Below are positions 56,002 to 64,000 of a stretch of 64,000 nucleotides of DNA, piece after piece; positions within the stretch are counted from its first letter, which is position 1, and the number at the start of each line of letters is the position of its first letter. The notes beneath the pieces are model-generated. The model saw nothing but the letters and a program-made list of their open reading frames with translations, searched no databases and was not told where the DNA came from. The stretch is from Halostreptopolyspora alba (GTDB lineage Bacteria; Actinomycetota; Actinomycetes; Streptosporangiales; Streptosporangiaceae): the NCBI GenBank assembly GCA_003725585.1, contig RJMB01000010.1:1-64000 (forward strand). The letters are read 5' to 3'. Made by a program: the position numbers and the translations under genes.

Positions 56002-56451
56002 TCACGGGCGCCGCCCGGCCGGGGCGGTCGGGGTGGTCTCCGTTTCGTCGGTGTCCCACTCGTCTTCGATGATGGGTCGCCGGTCGGTGGCCATGGCACG
56101 CATGTGCGCCCCGACCCAGACCAGCGCGCCCGCGATCGCGGTCGCCCCGAAGGCCACGCGGTCGAACCCGCCGACATCGCGCAGCAGGGCGAGCGCGACG
56201 CCGAGCAACACGATCTTCAGGACGTAGCTCGCCAGAGCCGCCGGGAACATCAGGTGCGGGCCGTGACGACCCGCCCAACTCACCACGACGAAACTGACCG
56301 CGAAGAAGGCGATGACCAGCGCGGTGCCGATGGCGGCGCCGACGAGGCCCGGCACGCCCTGTAGCGCGAGGGCGACGGCCATGGCGATCGCCCCGACTAT
56401 GGCTGTGGGAATCGCGGCGCCACGGAAAGTCCGGGCGTCGTGTTCCTGCAT
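56002..56451 (-). CDS. atpI: ATP synthase protein I (AtpI-like)
   Basis: 149 residues with four membrane segments and a charged C-terminus (MATDRRPIIEDEWDTDETET). It is the first gene of the atp run and matches the AtpI family, thought to aid c-ring assembly. GGAG precedes the ATG. Both an AtpI-like and an AtpZ-like gene are present before atpB. Confidence 0.85.
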   Translation of the reverse strand: MQEHDARTFRGAAIPTAIVGAIAMAVALALQGVPGLVGAAIGTALVIAFFAVSFVVVSWAGRHGPHLMFPAALASYVLKIVLLGVALALLRDVGGFDRVAFGATAIAGALVWVGAHMRAMATDRRPIIEDEWDTDETETTPTAPAGRRP

Positions 56452-56677
56452 GTGTGGACTCCGACTGGATGTTCAGTGGGGTGCTTGCTCGTGAAAGCTA
56501 TCACAAGGCATGTGGCACCCCGTCCGGGGTGGGGGGTTTACCGCCACTTTATCCCGCCGGAAGACCCAGCTCGCACCGGCCGCGCTCACGTTGTCGGCTC
56601 GGTCACTTCGGACATCCTCGCACGTGAGGAAGTATCGCGGGGCACGGGGGCGGTGATCTCGGGTATTCAGTGACCCT

Positions 56678-57838
56678 TCACTCGCCGCTTCGCCAGCTGT
56701 GATCTTCTGTGACCGCTGCGTCGCCCTTCGGCCTCCGGAGCCGGCGCCTGCGCCGCAGCCGGGGCAGCGTGATGAGCCCCAACGCGCACATCGCCACCAG
56801 CAGGGTGACGGTCAACACCATGAACGGCGCGTTGAACACCGACAACGACACAGAGGCGAACGCGATGATCGCGGCCCACAGGTACATCAGCAGCACGGCG
56901 CGCGCGTGGGAGTGGCCCAGCTCCAGCAGCCGGTGGTGCAGGTGCTTCTTGTCCGGGGCGAACGGTGACTTGCCCGCCATCGTGCGACGTATCACAGCGA
57001 GCACCAGGTCGGCCAGTGGCAGCGCCAGCACCAGCAGCGGCAGCAGCACCGGCAGGAACACCACCAGCGCCCCGGCGTTGAACTCGCGGGCCGCGTTGGC
57101 GTCGAACTGGCCGGTGACGGTGATCGTGATCGAGGTGAGCAGCAGCCCGATCAGCATCGCCCCGGTGTCACCCATGAAGACCCGCGCGGGGTTGAAATTG
57201 TGTAGGAGGAAGCCGACGCACACACCCGCGAGGATGATGGCGATCATCGCCGGGTACGACTGCCGCTCGAACCCCTGGTCGATCGCGGCGACGTAGTAGT
57301 AGGCGAAGAAGGCGAACGCGGAGATCGCCACGATCCCCGCGGCCAGACCGTCGAGACCGTCGGCGAAGTTCACCGCGTTGATGGTGACGACGATCAGCAG
57401 CACCGATATGACGGCTCCGAGCCAGGGCCCCAGCGACAGCTGGGTGCCCGGCAGCGGCAGCCACAGCAGCTGCACACCCTTCCAGACCAGGATCCCGGCG
57501 GCGGCGGTCTGCCCGGCGAGCTTGCTCACCGGATCCATCCCCCACCGGTCGTCGACGATTCCGATCACCGTGATCAGCCCACCCGCCAGCAGCAGCCCCT
57601 GCCAGGTGTCGGCGACGAAGACCTCCTGCAGGTGGGGCAGTTGCGCCGAGATCAGCAGGGCGGCCGCGACACCCCCGTAGATGGCGACGCCCCCCATGCG
57701 CGGGACGGGCTCGCTGTGCACGTCGCGGTCCCGCACCGGAGGGACCGCGCCCATGGTGATGGCGGCGCGCCGGACGAAGGGGGTCAGCAGGTACGTGACC
57801 GCCACGGCGATGACGAATGTGAGCGCGTACTCACGCAC
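56678..57838 (-). CDS. MraY/WecA-family phospho-sugar transferase
   Basis: Integral membrane enzyme with about 10-11 segments, 386 residues, that moves a sugar phosphate from a UDP-sugar to undecaprenyl (or decaprenyl) phosphate, starting cell-wall glycan or teichoic/arabinogalactan linker synthesis. Catalytic motifs: VPRMGGVAIYGG, GIVDDRWGMD, INAVNFADGLDGLA and the cytoplasmic KHLHHRLLELGHSH. It is of the WecA (GlcNAc-1-P transferase) type rather than MraY, as the matching mycobacterial gene (Rv1302) upstream of the atp operon. GTG start with a weak ribosome site. Confidence 0.92.
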   Translation of the reverse strand: MREYALTFVIAVAVTYLLTPFVRRAAITMGAVPPVRDRDVHSEPVPRMGGVAIYGGVAAALLISAQLPHLQEVFVADTWQGLLLAGGLITVIGIVDDRWGMDPVSKLAGQTAAAGILVWKGVQLLWLPLPGTQLSLGPWLGAVISVLLIVVTINAVNFADGLDGLAAGIVAISAFAFFAYYYVAAIDQGFERQSYPAMIAIILAGVCVGFLLHNFNPARVFMGDTGAMLIGLLLTSITITVTGQFDANAAREFNAGALVVFLPVLLPLLVLALPLADLVLAVIRRTMAGKSPFAPDKKHLHHRLLELGHSHARAVLLMYLWAAIIAFASVSLSVFNAPFMVLTVTLLVAMCALGLITLPRLRRRRRLRRPKGDAAVTEDHSWRSGE

Positions 57839-57962
57839 GGGTGCTTCAGGAGCCTTTCGAAAGGGTGGGCGCCACTGTTCAGTGTCACCGTGTCACCGGC
57901 GTTCGGGACGCCCCGAATCTAGCACTTGGCTGGCCGTGTCTCGCTTCGGCGCGCGTCCCGTC

Positions 57963-58010
57963 GCGATCCGGGGCCGGTCCTCGACCGGTCGAGGACCGGC
58001 CCCGGATCGC
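57963..58010. terminator. 48-bp perfect palindrome after sua5
   Basis: Arms of 24 nt (57963-57986 and 57987-58010) pair without a single mismatch. It begins 55 nt past the sua5 stop and precedes the wecA-like gene. As RNA it forms one very stable hairpin, presumably a terminator for the prfA-prmC-sua5 run; as DNA it could extrude a cruciform. Confidence 0.75.
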
Positions 58011-58065
58011 TGGGCGCACGCGACGCTCGGTCCCGCCCACCGGGCGGGGCACTCACGGAAGTGGC

Positions 58066-58887
58066 TCACTCGCGGGAGGGGGTGCCCGGGTTTCCGGCCG
58101 ACTCCTCGGGACCGGCACCTCCAGCGGAGACCTCCCCGCTCGCCGGGTCCGTGGTCTCCTCCGCGTCCGCTCGCCCCTCACCGGGCTCGTCGGCCTCTCC
58201 GGGGCTCTCGGCGTCATCGGCCGTCCCCGACGCGCGACGCTTGGGCTCGCCCAGTACCGTCCCGCAGACCTGACGCAGCCGCTCGATCGGGATCGTCCCC
58301 GCGCGAAGCAGCCGCGGCACCGCGTACGTCAGGTCGACGATGGTGGAGGGGATGTCGGAGTCGCACGGGCCGCCGTCGAGGTAGACCGACACGGACTCCC
58401 CCAACTGCTCGGCCGCGGCGTCGGCGGTCGTGGCGGCCGGCCGCCCGGAGACGTTGGCGCTGCTGACCGCCATGGGTCCGACCTCCCGCAGCAGGTCCAG
58501 GGCGACCGGCTGCAACGGCATCCGAACCGCCACGGTGCCCTTGGTGTCGCCGAGGTCCCATGACAGGCTCGGGGTCGCCGCGCAGACGACGGTCAACGGA
58601 CCCGGCCAGAACTCGTCGATCAGGTCACGGCCGTGCCGACCGAAATCCTCCACCAGAGCCTGGGCGGCCCGCACCGATCCCACGAGCACCGGCGGCGGCA
58701 TGTCGCGGCCGCGCCCCTTGGCCGTGAGTAGCCCGTTAACCGCGCCGGGACTGAACGCGTCGGCCCCGATGCCATAGACGGTGTCCGTTGGCAACACCAC
58801 CAGCTCACCGCGCCGCACAGCGGAGGCGGCATCGGAGACGCCCTCCTTGCGACGCGTGTCGTCAGCGCAGTCATAACTGCGACTCAC
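58066..58887 (-). CDS. sua5: Threonylcarbamoyl-AMP synthase (Sua5/YciO/YrdC)
   Basis: First enzyme of t6A37 tRNA modification; makes threonylcarbamoyl-AMP from threonine, bicarbonate and ATP. 273 residues: YrdC domain at about 20-200 (LVVLPTDTVYGIGADAF, KGRGRDMPPPVLV, SSANVSGRPAA) and an acidic disordered tail (about 205-273, Glu/Gly/Pro-rich) without a full Sua5 C-terminal domain. GTG start. It follows prmC by 7 nt, so prfA-prmC-sua5 form one operon. Confidence 0.95.
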   Translation of the reverse strand: MSRSYDCADDTRRKEGVSDAASAVRRGELVVLPTDTVYGIGADAFSPGAVNGLLTAKGRGRDMPPPVLVGSVRAAQALVEDFGRHGRDLIDEFWPGPLTVVCAATPSLSWDLGDTKGTVAVRMPLQPVALDLLREVGPMAVSSANVSGRPAATTADAAAEQLGESVSVYLDGGPCDSDIPSTIVDLTYAVPRLLRAGTIPIERLRQVCGTVLGEPKRRASGTADDAESPGEADEPGEGRADAEETTDPASGEVSAGGAGPEESAGNPGTPSRE

Positions 58888-58894
58888 CTACGTC

Positions 58895-59776
58895 TCACCC
58901 CTCTCCCAGCTTCCCGGACCAGTCGTCGGCCCTGCGCATGACCACGAAACGGTCGCGGTGGGCCAGGTCCTTACGATTGCGGACGTCGCACCAGCCCAGC
59001 TCCTCGGGGAACAGGTGTGGGATGTCGATCCCCTGGCCGTCGCCGTGCTCGACCGCCATGGCACCGCCGGGCCGTACGAGCCGGCGGCCCACCTGTTCCA
59101 GCTCCCGGATCATGCCCAGGCCGTCCCTGCCCGACCACAGCGCCGGCGCCGGGTCGTGGTTGCGCACCTCGGGTGGGATCAGCGCGGCGTCGTCGGTGGG
59201 GACGTAGGGCGGGTTGCTGATCAGCAGATCCACGCGCCCGGCCAGCTCCGGCAGGGCGGTGCGCATATCCGCCAGGTGCGCGGTGACCCGGTCACCGTGG
59301 CCGCTGGCGTCCAGGTTGAGCTTGGCCCACGCCAGCGCCTCAGGATCGCTCTCGACCGCGTACACGCGGGAGCGCGGAACCTCCTGGGCGATGGAGATGG
59401 CGATGGCGCCCGACCCGGTACCGAGATCCACCACCAGCGGGTCGGCGACGTCCATGGCGCGCAGCGTGTCGATCGCCCAGCCCACCATGATCTCGGTCTC
59501 GGGGCGCGGCACGAAGACACCGGGACCCACGCGCAGCTCCAGGTAGCGAAAGTACGCGTGCCCGGTGATGTGCTGCAGCGGCTCGCGTGCCGCCCGCCGG
59601 GCGACGCACTCCCAGTAAAGGGCGTCGAAGTCGGCGTCGGCCACGTTGTGCAGCTCTCCTCGACGAACGCCGTGCACGAACGCCGCCAGCTCCTCGGCGT
59701 CGGCACGGGGCGAGGGCACCCCCGCCTCGGCGAGCCGCTGCGTGGCCCGCGCGACCTCGTCGAGCAGGAAGTTCAT
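58895..59776 (-). CDS. prmC: Release-factor glutamine methyltransferase PrmC (HemK)
   Basis: Methylates the GGQ glutamine of release factors 1 and 2. 293 residues: helical N-terminal domain, then a Rossmann methyltransferase with [16 protein letters not shown] and the catalytic NPPY motif ([13 protein letters not shown]). The ATG overlaps the prfA stop by four bases (ATGA), so substrate and enzyme are translated together. Confidence 0.97.
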   Translation of the reverse strand: MNFLLDEVARATQRLAEAGVPSPRADAEELAAFVHGVRRGELHNVADADFDALYWECVARRAAREPLQHITGHAYFRYLELRVGPGVFVPRPETEIMVGWAIDTLRAMDVADPLVVDLGTGSGAIAISIAQEVPRSRVYAVESDPEALAWAKLNLDASGHGDRVTAHLADMRTALPELAGRVDLLISNPPYVPTDDAALIPPEVRNHDPAPALWSGRDGLGMIRELEQVGRRLVRPGGAMAVEHGDGQGIDIPHLFPEELGWCDVRNRKDLAHRDRFVVMRRADDWSGKLGEG

Positions 59777-60840
59777 GACTGGGCCTGTTCCAGCCTCTCC
59801 TTGTTGTCGGCGTCGATGAGCGCCTGCAGCACGGGGCCCAGCTCACCCTCGAGGACCTGGTCGAGGTTGTAGGCCTTGTAGCCGACACGGTGGTCGGAGA
59901 TCCGGTTCTCCGGGAAATTGTAGGTACGCACGCGCTCGGAGCGGTCGACGGTGCGCACCTGGCTCTTGCGCTCGGCCTCGGCCTCGGCGTCCGCACTGGC
60001 CTGCGCCTCGGCGTACAGCCGGGAGCGCAGGATCCGCATGGCCTGCTCCTTGTTCTGCAGCTGGCTCTTCTCGTTCTGGCACGAGACGACGATGCCCGAG
60101 GGCAGGTGGGTGATGCGCACGGCGGAGTCGGTGGTGTTGACGCTCTGCCCGCCCGGCCCCGAGGAACGGTAGACGTCGATACGCAGGTCGTTGTCGTGGA
60201 TCTGGATCTCGATCTCCTCGGCCTCGGGCACCACCAGCACGCCCGCCGCCGAGGTGTGGATGCGGCCCTGCGACTCGGTGACCGGGACCCGCTGCACCCG
60301 GTGCACCCCGCCCTCGAACTTGAGCTGCGGCCACACCCCCTGGCCCGGTTCGGGATTCCCCTTGTTCTTGAAGGAGATAGCGATGTCCTTGTAGCCGCCC
60401 AGGTCGGACTCGGTGGAGTGGATCACCTCGGTCTTGAACCCCTGGCGCTCGGCGTAGCGCAGGTACATGCGCACCAGGTCGCGGGCGAACAGCGCCGCCT
60501 CCTCGCCGCCCTCGCCCGCCTTGACCTCCATGATCAGGTCCTTCTCGTCGGCGGGATCGCGCGGGATGAGGAGGTAGTGCAGCCGCTCGGTGAGCTGCTC
60601 GCGCTCCGCCGCGAGCTGGTCGGCCTCCTCGGCGAAGGCGGAGTCCTCGCCCGCGAGCTCCCGGGCCGCCTCCATGTCGCTCTCGACCTGCTTCAGCTGC
60701 CGGTACGCCGAGATGATCGGTGTGAGCTGGGAGTACCGACGGCCGAGCCGGCGGGCCTGGGCCTGGTCGGCGTGCACCTCGGGGTCCGCGAGCTGCTGCT
60801 CGAGCTCGTAGTACTCGCCCAGTAGATCGTCCAGCTTCAC
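59773..60840 (-). CDS. prfA: Peptide chain release factor 1
   Basis: Terminates translation at UAA and UAG. 355 residues; the stop-codon recognition tripeptide is PVT (RF1-type PxT), and the GGQ motif is in [19 protein letters not shown] start at 60840; the long frame upstream is shadow sequence. Co-transcribed with prmC and sua5. Confidence 0.97.
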   Translation of the reverse strand: MKLDDLLGEYYELEQQLADPEVHADQAQARRLGRRYSQLTPIISAYRQLKQVESDMEAARELAGEDSAFAEEADQLAAEREQLTERLHYLLIPRDPADEKDLIMEVKAGEGGEEAALFARDLVRMYLRYAERQGFKTEVIHSTESDLGGYKDIAISFKNKGNPEPGQGVWPQLKFEGGVHRVQRVPVTESQGRIHTSAAGVLVVPEAEEIEIQIHDNDLRIDVYRSSGPGGQSVNTTDSAVRITHLPSGIVVSCQNEKSQLQNKEQAMRILRSRLYAEAQASADAEAEAERKSQVRTVDRSERVRTYNFPENRISDHRVGYKAYNLDQVLEGELGPVLQALIDADNKERLEQAQS

Positions 60841-61011
60841 GTCTCGCCCGCCCCCATCGAATGCGTGTGGATTCTCGCCTGCGTCAGGCCCGTCGAACCT
60901 ACTGCCGCGGCGCCGGTCGCGTACGCCACGGGTCCGGACCGTGCCCGGCCACATGGGTGGACACTCCCCGGACGGCGGGTACGCGACCGGCGCCGCGAAC
61001 GCGGAAGGGCG

Positions 61012-61221
61012 CTACCTGCGCTTACCGAAGCGCCGCTCGAAGCGGGCGACCCGGCCACCGGTGTCCAGGATCTTCTGCTTCCCGGTATAGAACGGGTGGC
61101 ACGCCGAGCAGACGTCGGCACGGACCACGCCGCTCTCGGCGGTACTCCGTGTGGTGAAGCTGTTCCCGCAGGTGCAGGTCGCCTCGGTCACGACGTAGTC
61201 GGGGTGGATGTCGGCTTTCAC
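61012..61221 (-). CDS. rpmE: 50S ribosomal protein L31 (zinc form)
   Basis: 69 residues with the four zinc-binding cysteines CTC and CSAC ([20 protein letters not shown]), so it is the C+ zinc form; a zinc-free paralogue may exist elsewhere. GTG start with GAGGAGA upstream. It stands between the serine hydrolase and prfA, the usual rho-rpmE-prfA order with one insertion. Confidence 0.97.
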   Translation of the reverse strand: MKADIHPDYVVTEATCTCGNSFTTRSTAESGVVRADVCSACHPFYTGKQKILDTGGRVARFERRFGKRR

Positions 61222-61450
61222 GTGGCTCTCCTCGCTCATGGCGGGCGCCGGACGCATGTCGGTGGATGGAGCGCGCTGGTCGTCCCCGCGGCGAGCGGAG
61301 ACGCTGAGGAAGTGCGTGACATGCGCGAACCGGTCCCGCGGCGGTCGATGTGTCCGGGTTCGCTGCCGGTGTGGCAGGGCGGCCCCTCCGTTACCAGTCT
61401 GCCAGACCCGCAACCAGGAACCGACCAGCCCGTATTCCCCACCGGCCTCC

Positions 61451-62737
61451 TCAACCGTCGTGGCCGCGCCCGGCACCCTCCACCGGCTCACCGGGGCGGT
61501 CGGTGGGTGTGGGGGCGGGTTCCTCCGGCGCCTCGGACGGGCACAACCCGGTCTCGACGAGGTCCCACGCGGGCGGGTCCGGATCGTCGACGTAGCGCGC
61601 CTGGAACATGGTCAGGTGCCGGTCCCGGCCGGCGTGGACCGACCAGGTGCGGTAGCCGGGGATGTTCCCGGTGTGCAGCCACACGTCGAGGTCGCACGAG
61701 AGCGTGTGCCGCCGGACCCCCAGCGCGTACCCCTCGCCGGACGAGGCGGTGTCCACCACCGTGAGCATCTCCTCGAGCGTGGCGTCACCGAGGACCTCCC
61801 CGTTGAGCAACGCCTCCCAGAACCGGTTGACGTCGGTGACGGTGGAGACAACCTGGGCGGTGCCGTACCACCGCGTCGGGTCGAACTCGGTGATGTCGCG
61901 CGGCGCCGGGGATCCGCCGCGCTCGGGCTCGTCGGCGACGTAGGCGCGCATCACCGGCCGTGGTATCTCCTCGGACATCGGAACCGAGGTCTCGTCGAGC
62001 CCCAGTGGCGTGATGACACGGTCGGCGACCTCGTCGGTGTACCTGTTTCCGGTGGCCCGCTCGATGGCCATCGCCACCAGCACGAAGTTGGTGTTGGAGT
62101 AGGCGACCTCGGACCCCGGTGCGAAATCCGGCCCCTCCTCGTTGGCGATCTCGACCAGTTCCTCGGGGGCGAAGCTCCGGTGGGGACTGTCGAGAACCTC
62201 GGGCATCTCGCTGTTGTAGCTGAAGATCCCGCTCGTGTGACTCAGCAGCATCCGCAGCGTGGCGTCCTCGTTCTCGTCGAGCACCCCCGGCAGCAGTTCC
62301 CCCACCGTGTCGTCGAGCGCGAACTCCCCCTCCTCGACCAGCTGTAGCGCGACAGCGGCGACGAAGGTCTTGGAGAGGCTGGCCACACGGAAGTGCGCGC
62401 CGGGGTCGACGGGAGCGTTCGTCTCGCGGTCGGAGACCCCGGCGACCCCGTTCCAGCGGTCGCGGCCCGCCTCATTGCTCTCGACGAGTTCGGCGACGGC
62501 CCCACTGGATCCTTCCTCGACCACCTCGTCCAGCGCCCGCTGTAGCTCGCTCCGCTCATCGGTGGAGATCCGGGGCGGGGCGGTGTCGTTCGACGCCTGG
62601 GCACGTGAGGCGCCGGAGTCCCCTGTTGAGCCGTCCGGGCTCGGCCACGTCTGCACGACGACCGCCGTCGCCGCCACCACCAGCACACCGGTACCGGCGG
62701 CCCATCGTTTCTTCCGCATCGAGAGGAATCGAAGCAC
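61451..62737 (-). CDS. Membrane-anchored serine beta-lactamase-like hydrolase
   Basis: 428 residues of the class C beta-lactamase/D-Ala-D-Ala carboxypeptidase family. An N-terminal signal-anchor ([20 protein letters not shown], about 9-28) leads to the extracytoplasmic domain. Active-site motifs: SxxK Ser120-Lys123 (VASLSKTF), YSN Tyr213-Asn215, and HTG His355-Gly357. Tail is Pro/Glu-rich. GTG start at 62737 with GGAG; ATG at 62719 is an alternative. It separates rho from rpmE, an insertion relative to the common actinobacterial order. Peptidase versus esterase activity not decidable. Confidence 0.9.
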   Translation of the reverse strand: MLRFLSMRKKRWAAGTGVLVVAATAVVVQTWPSPDGSTGDSGASRAQASNDTAPPRISTDERSELQRALDEVVEEGSSGAVAELVESNEAGRDRWNGVAGVSDRETNAPVDPGAHFRVASLSKTFVAAVALQLVEEGEFALDDTVGELLPGVLDENEDATLRMLLSHTSGIFSYNSEMPEVLDSPHRSFAPEELVEIANEEGPDFAPGSEVAYSNTNFVLVAMAIERATGNRYTDEVADRVITPLGLDETSVPMSEEIPRPVMRAYVADEPERGGSPAPRDITEFDPTRWYGTAQVVSTVTDVNRFWEALLNGEVLGDATLEEMLTVVDTASSGEGYALGVRRHTLSCDLDVWLHTGNIPGYRTWSVHAGRDRHLTMFQARYVDDPDPPAWDLVETGLCPSEAPEEPAPTPTDRPGEPVEGAGRGHDG

Positions 62738-62991
62738 GAAACTCCAGGTTTCGCGAACAATACCCACGAACACCGCCACGAACGGAGACTTCTCCCCGTA
62801 AGGTGACGAACTTCGGTGAATCCGACACAGCGCGCCCAACAGGTAACCGAGGGCGCGCCCCGCGACAGTGGAGACGAACCGACGTCCCGGGAACAACAGA
62901 GGAGGGCGCACAAGGGTGCTCCCCTCCCGCTCGGGAGGGCCACGTCTCGACCATAGGCGCCGCCGCGGCCGAACACCGGGACACAACACGG

Positions 62992-63022
62992 GTGCCGCCG
63001 CGCCTTGGGCGCGCGGCGGCAC
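62992..63022 (-). terminator. Terminator hairpin after rho
   Basis: Perfect 12-bp arms (62992-63003 and 63011-63022) with a 7-nt loop, 3 nt after the rho stop codon. Confidence 0.75.
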
Positions 63023-63025
63023 TCG

Positions 63026-64000
63026 CTAGTTGTCGTTGGGCCCCACGGTGGTCTTCTGCACCTGCATCAGGAACTCCGGGTTGCTCTTGGTGTCCTTCAT
63101 CTTCTCCAGGAGCAGCTCGAGCGCCTGCTGGGTGTCGAGCGCGTGTAGCACGCGGCGGAGCTTCCACACGATGTTGAGCTCCTCGTTCGACATCAGGATC
63201 TCCTCCTTGCGGGTGCTGGACGCGTCGACGTCCACGGCGGGGAAGATCCGCTTGTCGGCGAGCTGTCGGTTGAGCTTCAGCTCCATGTTGCCGGTGCCCT
63301 TGAACTCCTCGAAGATCACCTCGTCCATCCGCGAGCCGGTCTCGACCAACGCGGTGGCCAGGATCGTCAGGGATCCGCCGTTCTCGATGTTGCGAGCCGC
63401 GCCGAAGAAACGCTTGGGCGGGTAGAGCGCGGTGGAGTCGACACCGCCCGAGAGGATGCGCCCACTCGCCGGCGCGGCGAGGTTGTAGGCGCGCCCCAAC
63501 CGGGTGATGGAGTCGAGCAGCACGACGACGTCGATGCCCATCTCCACGAGACGCTTCGCCCGCTCGATGGCGAGCTCGGCGACCGTGGTGTGGTCCTCGG
63601 CCGGCCGGTCGAAGGTGGAGTTGATGACCTCCCCCTTGACCGTGCGCTGCATGTCGGTGACCTCCTCCGGCCGTTCGTCGACGAGGACGACCATGAGGTG
63701 GCACTCGGGATTGTTCTCGGTGATCGCGTTGGCGATCGACTGCAGCACCATCGTCTTACCGGCCTTCGGCGGCGAGACGATCAGACCACGCTGGCCCTTG
63801 CCGATCGGGGAGACCAGGTCGATGATGCGCGTGCCCAGGTCGCCGGGGTCGGACTCCAGCCGCAGCCGTTCCTGCGGGTACAGCGGAATCAGCTTGGAGA
63901 ACTCCGCCCTGCCCCGCGCCTGGTCCGGCGCCATCCCGTTGATGGTGTCGAGCCGAACGAGCGCGTTGAACTTCTCGCGGCGCTCACCCTCGCGCGGCTG
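63026..64000 (-). CDS. rho: Transcription termination factor Rho (5' part missing)
   Basis: Hexameric RNA-dependent ATPase that ends transcription. The window holds the C-terminal 324 residues; the frame runs open off the right edge, so the N-terminal RNA-binding domain and start are outside. Walker A is [12 protein letters not shown], Walker [16 protein letters not shown], the R-loop/Q-loop region follows, and the end is the family-type [18 protein letters not shown] terminator hairpin follows. Confidence 0.97.
   Translation of the reverse strand, partial: QPREGERREKFNALVRLDTINGMAPDQARGRAEFSKLIPLYPQERLRLESDPGDLGTRIIDLVSPIGKGQRGLIVSPPKAGKTMVLQSIANAITENNPECHLMVVLVDERPEEVTDMQRTVKGEVINSTFDRPAEDHTTVAELAIERAKRLVEMGIDVVVLLDSITRLGRAYNLAAPASGRILSGGVDSTALYPPKRFFGAARNIENGGSLTILATALVETGSRMDEVIFEEFKGTGNMELKLNRQLADKRIFPAVDVDASSTRKEEILMSNEELNIVWKLRRVLHALDTQQALELLLEKMKDTKSNPEFLMQVQKTTVGPNDN

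Noticed and set aside
56452..56677. Promoter of the atp operon
   Set aside because: Several TANNNT hexamers occur (for example TAGCTT on the minus strand) but none has a fitting -35, so no site is named although the promoter must lie here.

Overview
This is a high-GC actinobacterial chromosome segment with dense genes, many GTG starts and hallmark families (Mec-CysO-CysM cysteine synthesis, NucS mismatch endonuclease, class E sortase, DUF2017/2550/3039 proteins, Scy/FilP-like coiled-coil protein). From remembered gene order, the core runs match Streptomyces and Mycobacterium chromosomes. Overall style suggests a Streptosporangiales/Nocardiopsaceae-type organism, but species cannot be read from the window.

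Layout. 0.3-8.5 kb: rdgB-rph, a metallo-beta-lactamase-fold hydrolase, a thioesterase, then the minus-strand run clpS-DUF2017-mec-cysO-cysM; divergently pncB-pncA for NAD salvage. 8.6-24.5 kb: an accessory lipid/polyketide locus: PucR-type regulator, a divergent crotonyl-CoA carboxylase/reductase, a 2181-residue single-module type I PKS, an MFS exporter, an MMPL transporter fused to an antigen-85-like esterase domain, and a fatty acyl-AMP ligase. 24.9-35.7 kb: trpS, a helicase, a sortase with a small membrane partner, yqgE, malic enzyme, a cytidylate-kinase-like protein, a thioredoxin-TPR protein and an isobutyryl-CoA-type mutase. 35.7-39 kb: marR, meaB, thiolase and methylmalonyl-CoA epimerase. 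39.4-47.6 kb: polarity coiled-coil protein, hydrolase, 3-hydroxyacyl-CoA dehydrogenase, nucS, a DUF1707 protein, a secreted M28 peptidase and cobalamin adenosyltransferase. 47.7-64 kb: thiamine-binding protein, DUF2550 gene, the complete atp operon (atpI-atpZ-atpBEFHAGDC), wecA-like transferase, sua5, prmC, prfA, rpmE, a serine hydrolase and the 3' part of rho.

The most interesting part is the 9.8-24.5 kb locus. Its parts resemble the mycobacterial mycolate machinery (FadD32-Pks13-MmpL3-Ag85) but with differences: the PKS has its own ketoreductase, the extender is probably supplied by a linked carboxylase/reductase, and the transporter and the Ag85-like domain are one polypeptide. I infer activation of a fatty acid as acyl-AMP, loading on the N-terminal carrier domain, one condensation with an alkylmalonyl unit, reduction to a beta-hydroxy acid, thioesterase release or transfer, and transport/transfer by the fusion protein. 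The product would be an alpha-branched beta-hydroxy lipid.

The B12-linked acyl-CoA genes (mutase, MeaB chaperone, epimerase, thiolase, 3-hydroxyacyl-CoA dehydrogenase, cobalamin adenosyltransferase) are spread over 34-47.6 kb and together handle butyryl/isobutyryl/methylmalonyl-CoA, which could feed the PKS. Several genes appear to be transcribed without leaders: a TANNNT -10 hexamer sits 6-7 nt before the start codon. No rRNA, tRNA, CRISPR array, insertion sequence or prophage was found.
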